Assembly: GCA_024734495.1 (NCBI GenBank)
Contig: JALMQS010000275.1
Span: forward strand, 62,001 to 126,000
Direction of reading: 5' to 3'
Origin: Forficula auricularia
Lineage: Eukaryota > Arthropoda > Insecta > Dermaptera > Forficulidae
DNA: 64,000 bases
The translations under genes and the position numbers were made by a program. Shown here one piece after another: positions 22,112 through 31,093 of the stretch (positions are counted from its first letter, which is position 1; each line of letters opens with the position of its first letter). The notes beneath the pieces are model-generated. The model saw only the letters and a program-made list of their open reading frames with translations. It made no database searches and was not told the DNA's origin.

Positions 22112-23282
22112 TATTTATTACTGCTAAAAAGGCATTATTATTTGTTATTTTATCAGGATTTGTACAGGTTTGCGGTTAAGCATCAAATTTTTTCGAATTT
22201 GAGTGTGCGTAATTAATCAATTCTATATTCACACAAACACGACCCAAGAGCCTGAGAATCATCTTTGAGTTTGACTGTGGATCATCGAACTCTAACTACA
22301 TATACCTATAATAAATTTTAAGTTTCTAACTATTTTAAAAGGTATAACAGGCCTATGACATAGATCAAGGATGCCTCCAAAATTCATCAAATTTATTTGA
22401 TTTTTTAGATTTTTTTGTAATTAAAATCAAGCTAAGCCGATTATAATATTAAGAGGATTATTCTTTGTGGAGATGAATGATAGAAGAGATGATAGAATGG
22501 AAGTTAGCCTCGAATTGCCTACAGGGAGCATCTCACATTCTCATTTGGGAATCAAGCTGAAGTGACTCAGTGTACAATGTACATGATTGAGCTAAGAGAA
22601 TATTTATGTCCTTCTATAATTTATCATCGATGTATAATTACAACCAACATATGTTTTGCCACAAACCTGGATAGCTAATAATCGTATAAAAATATTCAAT
22701 CAGCTGAGAGACTAGTGTCATCTTCACATCCAACCGCTTCCGGTCATTAATATAATTATCAATCAGACGTCAAGTATATTCGTTATCAGCACTCTACAAT
22801 ACGATTTTACATGGAAAACACAATCAACTTAAAAAACACAGCTCATCTTTTGAACTGGTTACAATTTCATTTTGTTTTTGTTTTTTGCATATGTTAAATT
22901 TAGTTAAAATTTCATTTGAATTATAATTTTTGTTTTTCTTCTTTTGAAAATAAATTTCATATTCTATTTTAATTAATTAATCTTATCAATTTTCAAAATA
23001 TTAAAATCATTGATTTTCCTAAATTTTTATTTATGTTTTATTTTATTTTTTATTTTCAAGGTTCAGTAGAGAGTACAACAGTAATGTATGTAGTTATGTA
23101 GTTTTGCTACAATATCTACATATCAGAAGATTATAGCTCGTAAACGTTATAAAAGAAACAAACTTGCAATTTACAAATTATGTATTCATTTTCCTCGAAA
23201 TCAAAAATAATATTAAAATTTTATTCGAATGATTAATTTGAGGAGGAACAAAATTTTTGGGCGGTCAAAAATAAAAAAAGAT
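22112..23282. other. Intron sequence, nothing recognised
   Basis: AT-rich intron with many T-runs near 22860-23060. No feature recognised. Confidence 0.4.
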
Positions 23283-23528
23283 TAATAAATGAATTTAACT
23301 TTTAAGGGCCAATCATAGATTTTAGAGAAAATATTTTTACATTGCATATCAGAGAGGTTCGTCCCCTTAGAATCGAACCCAAGCGCTAACTACGCTTGCC
23401 GGGCCGTTAGCCAAACCCTTAAGACAAATCTCTCTCTGACATGCAACATATATAAGTACTATAGCTAAAGATTCTTAACTCCCTTCAACTCAAAGGGAAT
23501 AGTGAAAATTCCTGCTAAACTGAAAAAA
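23283..23528 (-). repeat. tRNA-like repeat, copy 1 of a direct-repeat pair
   Basis: Almost identical to 23971-24201, apart from an ~18-bp insertion (TAACTACGCTTGCCGGGC type). The minus strand has A-box-like TTTGGCTAACGG and B box GGGTTCGATTC, so it looks tRNA-derived. The two copies flank about 440 bp holding the hammerhead-like module 23775-23829, which gives an LTR-like or tandem-duplication layout. Confidence 0.65.
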
Positions 23529-23774
23529 GTTTTCAGTGAGGACCCTTTACAGTGAAAACTAAGATTTAAGTATCTTTTTGAGTGTCTTTTTTTTGAAAAA
23601 AAGATGGAAATTATTTCAAAAATCAACCCAGACCTATAATATTAATAAAGAATTTAACTTAATTAAGAAAAGGGGGGGAAATTGTTTTTCTATGCCTTTG
23701 TTAAAAATGAAGAAAGTTTTTGAACACTACTGTGGAGAGAAGAAGGAAACATTTTATTTGTTTCATTCATTGAC

Positions 23775-23829
23775 CCTTTGAAACCCTGAAGAAGGAGGGA
23801 AAAATCCTCCGAAACGTCGGTTTGAAAGG
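23775..23829 (+). ncRNA. Best hammerhead-like module (stems I and II both formed)
   Basis: Order on the plus strand: CCTTTGAAACC (stem I, 5' side), CTGAAGA, an extra A, GGAGG with an A-rich loop and CCTCC (stem II), GAAAC, GTC, then GGTTTGAAAGG (stem I, 3' side). Stem I pairs 10 of 11 positions. Canonical boxes CTGANGA and GAAA are intact and the cleavage triplet would be GTC. Stem III is only AC/GT with no loop, so it could form only between two RNA copies. The single base between CTGAAGA and stem II departs from the standard core. Confidence 0.6.
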
Positions 23830-23970
23830 AAAGGAGGAAGGATTCCAATAAATTACACCTTATTTGATATGTGTTAATTTTTTCTTTCCTCACTACCTCT
23901 GGGCTGCCTTCCATTACATTCAATTAAAATTTCTACCAGTCCGTCTCTCTCCAGAGAAAATTTCGTTGCA

Positions 23971-24201
23971 AAAAAATGAATTTAACTTTTAAGGACCAAT
24001 CATAGATTTTAGAGAAAATATTTTTACATTGCATATCAGAGAGGTTCGTCCCCTTAGGAATCGAACCCAAGCGCCGTTAGCCAAACCCTTAAGACAAATC
24101 TCTCTCTGACATGCAACAAATATAAGTATTATAGCTAAAGATTCTTCACTCCCTTCAACTCAAAGGGAATAGTGATAATTCCTGCTAAACTGCTGAAAAA
24201 G
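23971..24201 (-). repeat. tRNA-like repeat, copy 2 of a direct-repeat pair
   Basis: Second copy of 23283-23528 in the same orientation, lacking the ~18 bases around the anticodon-like region. A short deletion flanked by GCCGTTAGCC-like bases explains the difference. Confidence 0.65.
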
Positions 24202-24393
24202 ATATTTTTTATAGAGGGATGTGAGGTGTTCCTTTAAGAATAATTAGGGTAATTTTTGTTTTATTTATTTGGCTTTAAAATAACGGTGTTATAAAGCCCA
24301 GCGGGGTAATTTCTAGGGGTTTTGTGTACCTGCTGGCGTTCACATGTGGCTCAACTTAAAATTATGAAATAAACTGTTGTGACCATCCATAGG

Positions 24394-25158
24394 ACTTTAT
24401 CATACATACACCTGCCCCCTCTCTTATATTTAATGAAATAATTTATAATCATTTACGAAAGAACCCCTCGTCCCATCTCTGAATTTTGGACTCAATTTAT
24501 GATATCTGCTTATAAAGGAGAATCTTCTATTGCAAATATCAACTTTCTTCGATTTTTTATTGGAAATTTATTATTTTAAATTATTTTTGAACCCACCTCT
24601 TTCGGGTCTTTATCAATTTCACATAGGGTGTCATTTTTATAAAGTCATATGGTGCATATGCAAAATTTTGTACAAATCGATCAAAGGATCTTGGAGTTAT
24701 ATTGATAGTTTCATTTTTTGAGCCCCTTCCCACAATTTTAGCCCCCGAAAAAAATAATTCCTCTCTTTTTATTATAGATCTCTTTTGTAGTAAATTTCAT
24801 TTTTCTTTGATTTATTAGTTTGAAAATTTTATAATTTTAATTTTTTAAGAGCCCCCACTTACTTAATTTTTGGTTCGATTTCAACCAAAATCTAATCAGT
24901 AGTTAATCTCAATATAAAGAATATACCTGTCAAATTTCGTTTTGATATTCACTCTAGTTTTTGAGTTAGAGCGTACACAAAATTTGATAACGAACTAACG
25001 TACTGACAGACATTGACAAGATCATTAATATCTCGTAAAATATAATTTTTTTCATGTTCAATCATTAGGACTTTTTTGCAGGCAAAATGCATAGTTGCGC
25101 TCAATTTTTTTTTAACAAAATAGTTTTAACGGTTTTTGAGATAGTTGTATGGTAAAGT
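24394..25158 (+). mobile_element. Non-autonomous element with ACTTTACCA-type ends, copy 2
   Basis: 765 bp with inverted ends ACTTTATCATAC (24394) and GTATGGTAAAGT (25147-25158). The body is colinear with the minus-strand copy 28439-29231: TCTTATATTTAATG, TTTACGAAAGAACCCCTC, CTTTCTTCGATTTTT, then the TCTAATCAG and TTTTTGAGATA blocks. No ORF of note. Confidence 0.72.
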
Positions 25159-26014
25159 TTTAAAAATTCACAAATTAACTTATTCTTACTTTACCAGCTG
25201 CAAATATATTCGAATTTGATATCTCACGTATTATGGATAGATATAAAGTACATAACTCTCAGGAATGCGAGTCCGCTCGCACCCAGTTGACTTTTTTAAA
25301 GTATTAAATACAAAAAAAATTAAAAATAAAATAAAATAAAATGCAATATATACCTCCTCCTTCATCTAGTATAGTATAAATAAAATGCAAAACATAAAGG
25401 AAGAAATAGAGAGAAGGAGATCTATTACTCATTCACACAAAAAAAACTAAAACTCCTCCGAAAAACATCCTTGCTTCTGTTCTGACTCAGAGTAGAAATG
25501 AATAATTATACCTTTCGTTGTAGTGAAGAGCTTGTTTTCCAAATAAATCTTGTTTGCTCGAGAATTCACAGAATTCGAATCATGCATTATCACTTCTAGT
25601 AGTGCATTTGGTGGTGCAATATTCGCAAATTATTTAGTGACACGAATTCTAATCTCTTCTATTTTTCATTATTATTAGAATGTTTATTAATTACATATAT
25701 AGTTGTTAATTTTTGCATTGTGCATTGTATTAATTTGTAATATAAGAAAAAATATATCTTACGTGCGATTTTTATACTTTTCAAGTTGTTTGACTCAAAA
25801 TAAATAAAATTTCAAAATTAGTTAAGAACAAAGTTTAAAGCGAAAATCAGGAAGTCACTGAGTAAGACCAATAGACTTGCAATTAATGTTACCTCAGGTC
25901 ATCATGACATTGCGGTTGTAAAATTCATTTTCATATTGAAATAAATTGACACTATTTTTTAAATAAGCAAGATGAATGCGATTCGGTCTCGCGGAGGTTT
26001 CCGTAATTAATATG
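25159..26014. other. Intron sequence, nothing recognised
   Basis: AT-rich intron, no feature recognised. Confidence 0.4.
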
Positions 26015-26270
26015 AAGGGCTTATTGCAATAACATGACAAGCCACACGACTTTTAATAAGACATTTTTTTTTTGTAAAAATATACTTCATTCTTTGCCTT
26101 TTATCCAACCATAGCTGCTATGAAACTAAAAAAAAAAAAATCATTGTAAATAGCTCCTACCAAAAATCTGTAATACATATTTATAATTGTATAGATTTTT
26201 TTAAAACTTAAAATTCTTTTATCTTAAGTTTTCAGTTTTGTTGGTTATCATGTTATTGCAATAAGCCCTT
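26015..26270. mobile_element. Small MITE with perfect 23-bp inverted ends
   Basis: AAGGGCTTATTGCAATAACATGA at 26015-26037 is repeated exactly inverted at 26248-26270. Only 256 bp, AT-rich interior, no ORF. I could not assign a superfamily; a target duplication is not obvious. Confidence 0.72.
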
Positions 26271-26995
26271 GAAACGATTGATAGTTTATATATTACTAGC
26301 TGAATGACCTATCGCTCAGTAAATTCAATGCTTCGGCCGAACCGGAAAAATTTTTTAGGTACATTTTCCAAAATATTTAAAATATATTTGTTCTTATTTG
26401 TCGTTAATAAGAAGAAAATGAGGCAATTTGTGGAATTTTTCTATAAATTTTAAGATAACCCATTTCAAAAACCGTCAAGTACATAAATCACATAAAAATG
26501 GACACTTTGGGGCTCCATCAGGCTATCATTATAAAAGAAAATAATTTAAAATTAAAGCTTACTTATACTTAAAAAGATCTTTACAGCGATACTTCACATC
26601 CTATGGCAAGAAATATTTTTTATTTTGGCTACAAAAAAATTAACTCTTGCCAAAATAAAATGATTCGATTAAAATTATTATACGACTTATGATTTCGAAG
26701 AAAATATAACTTGTTAATTTAAAGTTTCACCCCTCCTGCCCTCTCCTCAATTTTCACCATTAGACCTTAAAATTTCAAATTATCTACAAGAATCTAAAAT
26801 TTCAGACCTCCGCCCTGTCGAGAAGTGGAATTTCGGTTCTGGACAATACTAATGTACTAATCGGACAAAATTTTACATATTATGAATAAGATATAGATAT
26901 AAATTTTTATTTAATAAGATTATTTTTTATAATTAAAAAAATTATATAGTCACTATAAAATAAAAAATAAATCAATTTTTCTTTTGAGCTTTTAT
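26271..26995. other. Intron sequence, possible repeat relics
   Basis: Around 26290-26850 there are phrases such as TCAGTAAATTCAATGCTT that recur near 54130-54160 (inverted), so part of this is probably dispersed-repeat sequence. No ends defined. Confidence 0.35.
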
Positions 26996-27450
26996 CTGTG
27001 GGTCACTAGAAGGCTAGAAATGAAAAAACTGGGTTCGGGGGTGGAGTGATGGTGCGGGGGTGTGGTTCGGGGGGTGGAGGGCACGGGGTGGGGTCCGGGG
27101 GTGCAGGGCGGAGTGGAGGGTTTAGGTGAGGGTCCAGAGACGTAGTGGGGTGGTGCAGGGCGGGGTCCGGAGTGGGTGGGTGCGGGGTGGAGGAGTAAGG
27201 GTTCAGGTGAGGATCCAGAGGCTTGGTGGGGGTGCGGGGGTGGGGTCCGGGAGATGCTGGGGGATGGGGTGGTGCAGGGTGGAGTGGGGGGTTCAGGTGA
27301 GGGTCCAGAGGCGTAGTGGGGTGGTGCGGAGGCTGGGGTGCAGGGGTGGGGGCGGTGGTTGGGCGGAGGGTGGGAGGTGCCGGGTGGGGTTCGTGGGTTG
27401 GGGGTCCAGGGGGCGTGCCCCTGGCTAGTAAGAGGGCCGCCGAAGGCGGG
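26996..27450. repeat. G-rich variable array inside a dispersed element
   Basis: About 430 bp with dense G-tracts on the plus strand, in stark contrast to the AT-rich surroundings. Imperfect units GGTGAGGGTCCAGAGGCGTA recur at roughly 27125, 27205 and 27297. The left border (GTGGGTCACTAGAAGGCTAG) is the reverse complement of the phrase at 59212-59236, next to a C-rich block at 59125-59205, so the array belongs to that element family. The right border has CCAGGGG-GCGTG-CCCCTGG, a 7-bp hairpin followed directly by CTAG. A (TA)n run follows at 27470-27491. The long frames here (27603-26992 minus; 27126-27428 plus) are compositional artefacts. Confidence 0.65.
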
Positions 27451-27491
27451 CCTTGCAGCTATTTTAACAAAATATATATATATATATATAT

Positions 27492-28438
27492 ACCATATAT
27501 ATTCATTTTCAAGGTGATTTTGAAAAATGAGGCCAATCTTTTTAATAAGATAAATGATAAAGAAGCCTCGGATCGATTTCGTGACTTGTCCATTTGAAGT
27601 CAATAGATATGTATTGACTCCGTCTGCTAAAAATAACTCTTTAGATAGAGCCAGTATAGAAATATAGATTAATTGAACCTCTGTCTATCATGCAATCCAC
27701 AGACAGATCCCGACGCTTGGGAATATGAACCTTAATAAACCCAATGACACACCCCATTCATTCCATTCTGATTTAATTACAAACAGACGATAAATGGAAA
27801 GTCAACACTTGCTGAATAAATGGCTACTATTTAGAATCGAGTGTTTAGTCTAGATCTAGAAGAAGTAGACAGACTAAAATTATTGAATGGAAGTTAAAAA
27901 TGCTTCTAAGAAAAATATGTATAATAGCTTTGTATCATTCACCATTATCGAATTAAATTATTGAATAAAATTGTAGCCTATGTATAGTGTCGTATGTACG
28001 GGAGAAACTTGAGAACCAGTAAACCGATTTTGATAAGAATTTCTCTAAAGGATTGGAAATTTCATTGGTTCGCGAACATAGACTATAGTAATGTTTTTTA
28101 ACAATACTTTTTCCATGTATTTCTATTTCTTTACTTTTTTGGACTCCTTTTAAAAAGTAAAACGGGGTTATTATTAATAATAGTGCCGCAATAATGTCTG
28201 TCAATCAGATGAAAGTAGCTGGTCAACTAAATAAATTACAAACTTGAAATTTACTAGTTATTTGTATTCATTTTCTTCAAAATCAAAAATGATATTTAAA
28301 TTTTAATTCAATTATTATTTTAGAAAGGGGTGAATTTTTTGTTGGGCTATTTATTATATACCTTATTCTCATCTTTTAAATTATCAAATTTATTAATAAT
28401 ATAATATTAAAAATTGTTTAGTAATTTATTTCATTTTT
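27492..28438. other. Intron sequence, nothing recognised
   Basis: AT-rich intron. No feature recognised. Confidence 0.4.
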
Positions 28439-29231
28439 ACTTTACCATACAATGGTCAAATATTGTAATCGTGAATGAAAAAAATGTTTTTTAGCTTCGT
28501 TTTTTCGAAATATCTCAAAAACGGCTGAAACTATTTTGATTAAAAAATTGGGCGAAACCATGGCTTTTTATTCTATTTCAGGCAATAAGTAAACATCGAA
28601 AAAATTATATTTTTCGTGATTTTAACTGTTTTGTCAAAATGTCTGTTAGTACCTACATGCGTGTGTTACCAAATTTTTGTGGACGCACTAATTCAAAAAC
28701 TAGTGTGAATATCAAAACGAAATTTAATATGTAGTTTTGGTACATTGAGATTAAGAGCTGATTAGATTTTGGTCGAAATCAAACAAAAAATTAAGGGGGG
28801 GGGGGGGGGGGGAAAACAAAATTATAAGATTTTCAAACTAAAAAAAACTTAGAAAAATGAAATATAACATAAAATAAATCTATATTAAAAAAGAGAGTTA
28901 TTATTTTTGTCCTGGGCCAAAATTGGGAGGTTCAAAAAATGAGAACTATCAATATAAGTCTTTAATGGAAGACGAAATTTTGCACATGAACCCTAAACAA
29001 CCTTATGAAAATTACTCAATATATGAAATTGAGGGGGTGGAGTCAAAAATATTTTCAAGCAAAAATCGAAGAAAGATGATATATGTCTAATAAAATAGTC
29101 TCATAATTAAAAGGAGATATTATTAATTTCTATTGAACCCAAAATTAAGAAGAGGGATTCTTTCGTAAATATTTATAAATTATTTTAATTCAATATTAAA
29201 TATAAGAGAGGACCCAGTTGTTTGGTAAAGT
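28439..29231 (-). mobile_element. Non-autonomous element with ACTTTACCA-type ends, copy 3
   Basis: 793 bp in reverse orientation, with ends ACTTTACCATAC (28439-28450) and GTTTGGTAAAGT (29220-29231). Colinear with 24394-25158. Contains a long G-run at 28794-28812 (a C-run in element sense) where copies 1 and 2 have C-rich or decayed sequence. Confidence 0.72.
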
Positions 29232-29543
29232 CATATGTGGATGGCCACATGTGTTTATTTGTAATTTCATTCATTTTTTTTTCTTAATGAGTGAAAAAAG
29301 CGCAACTAGTTTCTTTGTGAAAAAGCTTCAACAATAATTTTATGACTAATAAATTTGAGATCTATATCATTACAGTGGCCGTCACAATCATTTCAATATA
29401 CCCTAACTTAATTGACTTATAGCTGCATCTAATTTCAAATATATTATTTTTTGAAATTCAATTATCATATACCATGAAGTAATTATATTGTTATCGATTT
29501 GTTATAGTCATTACAAGTTGGAAAACAATCAAATGCTTTTTAC

Positions 29544-29626
29544 CTTCCGTTAGACGTTGCATCCATTGAATTATATCGAGATCGTGGAGGGGCAACTGGA
29601 CTTGATGGGGTACTGGTTCCATTCCA
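29544..29626 (-). CDS. Internal exon (2nd seen) of minus-strand gene
   Basis: An 83-nt exon: 27 codons from WNGTSTPSSPVAPPRSRYNS to DATSNG, ending with AG completed to Ser by the next exon. The acceptor TTGTTTTCAG is strong; the donor is GTAAAA. It begins in phase 0, matching the end of exon 44842-45052. Ser/Pro-rich with VAPPRSR, a possible SH3 ligand. The intron to the upstream exon is about 15 kb and to the downstream exon about 16 kb. Confidence 0.8.
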
Positions 29627-30267
29627 CTGAAAACAAAAAAAAGTGGTTAGATAAATTGAATAAGAGTATTTCAAGTCTGAATTAACACTATTTAAGTTTC
29701 ATTCAAATTTTCAGCCAAATAGTCAAATTAGGCTGTCTAATATTTTTATGAAAATCTTAAATTATCTATGTGAAATCAAATCAGCCTTCAATTTGATTTG
29801 AGTGAAAACATACGTTAAGCTATATCGAATGATCAGGCTTAAAATATAGATTATACAAATCAAAGAATTTATGGTTCTAAATAAAATTAGTAAATTAAAT
29901 TTGCCGGCTTCTGCCAGTTCTAGAAATACCCTAGTCCGGCTGCATTTCAAGTTAAAGATTGCAGACTGCGATTCCCAGCCTTTGGGGCTTACCATTCAAT
30001 TCCAGAGATAATACAACTGCAATCAGGAAGCATATAAATATGTCATTACATATTTTAGAAAAATCACCAATTTAAAAACTAACCGCGTACATGTTGCTTA
30101 ACTTCTCTGATATTACCTGAAATCATAGGTATCTTCAACATGGCCAGAATCTGTTTAAAAATTTACTCATTTCAGGTCTTAGTCAAAAATCAAATTTTGG
30201 AGACTGCTCTAATAAGTACGTTAGTATTTGGCTTATATGTCTTCTATGTCATAGTACTTTTAAACAG

Positions 30268-30330
30268 TGGCGTACCTAGGGGGGTGGGGTGGGTGCAGTC
30301 TGCACCGGTCGGCACATATTGTGGGGCGGC
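30268..30330 (+). repeat. hAT-type transposon end, orphan
   Basis: CAGTGGCGTACCTAGG then a G-rich run and CTGCACCGGTCGGCAC. The same end in inverse orientation (GGTAGGTACGCCACAG) closes the hAT relic at 42747. No matching second end was found nearby. Confidence 0.5.
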
Positions 30331-30478
30331 ATTTTTTATATTTAGTTATACTTGTAAAAAATAACTTGTTCACTTCATAAGTTTACTATTCGATTTCTAA
30401 GAATTATGAATTACTATAGGATTTCGAATATTTTTCTTGTACAAGTAAATGTAGGATAGAAAATTTTAAATTAAATAG

Positions 30479-30655
30479 ATTAATAAAGTAAAGGAGTGTA
30501 GTTTCACAGTGAATGCAAATGTGAAACTACACTCCCTTTACTTTATTAATTAATACCATGTTTCACCTAAAACCTACACCATTTTCCCTAAGTTAAATTA
30601 AATAGCATCAAGCAGAGGAGAACCTCTTTGTTTCTCTTTATGAATCAACAGCTTG
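30479..30655. repeat. Short foldback plus family tail
   Basis: Palindrome arms 30479-30508 and 30519-30550 (AAAGGAGTGTAGTTTCACA and inverse). The tail TGTTTCACCTAAAACCTACA then CCATTTTCC (30559-30590) is shared with 52293-52322 and 58821-58851. Then AGCATCAAGCAGAGGAGAAC at 30611 matches the arm of the foldback at 14877-14918. Confidence 0.65.
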
Positions 30656-31093
30656 GCTAATCTCGGTAAAATGAAAAATTTTCAATTCAAATAAATACTT
30701 TCCAAGAAAATATAATCTCTAAAAATCTAAAAAAAAAATTATATTTAATGTAAATGTGAAAGTAAATAAACTGCAACGGATCGTTGCTAAACTTTATCCA
30801 AATTCATTTGAAATATTAATATTTATTTTTATTTTTTATTTATTAATGATGTTATGTACATAGGTCAGAGTAGACCCTTATAGTGTACAATCAAAAAAAG
30901 AAAAAAAGAAACTGACAAATATAGAGATTAACAATATAAAGAAAAATGAAATATAAATTAGATACAAAAATACAAGAAACAGAACAAAACGTAAAAAAAT
31001 ACAAAATATAAAATACAAAATAGAAATACAAAGTATAAGTATATTACAAAATATAAATTACACAATATAAAATATAAGTTAGAGGCTATAGCA

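Noticed and set aside
26992..27603. 203-codon minus frame rich in proline, and plus frames of 93-100 codons
   Set aside because: They arise from the G-rich tandem array; no splice sites, start context or homology. The composition is imposed by the repeat.
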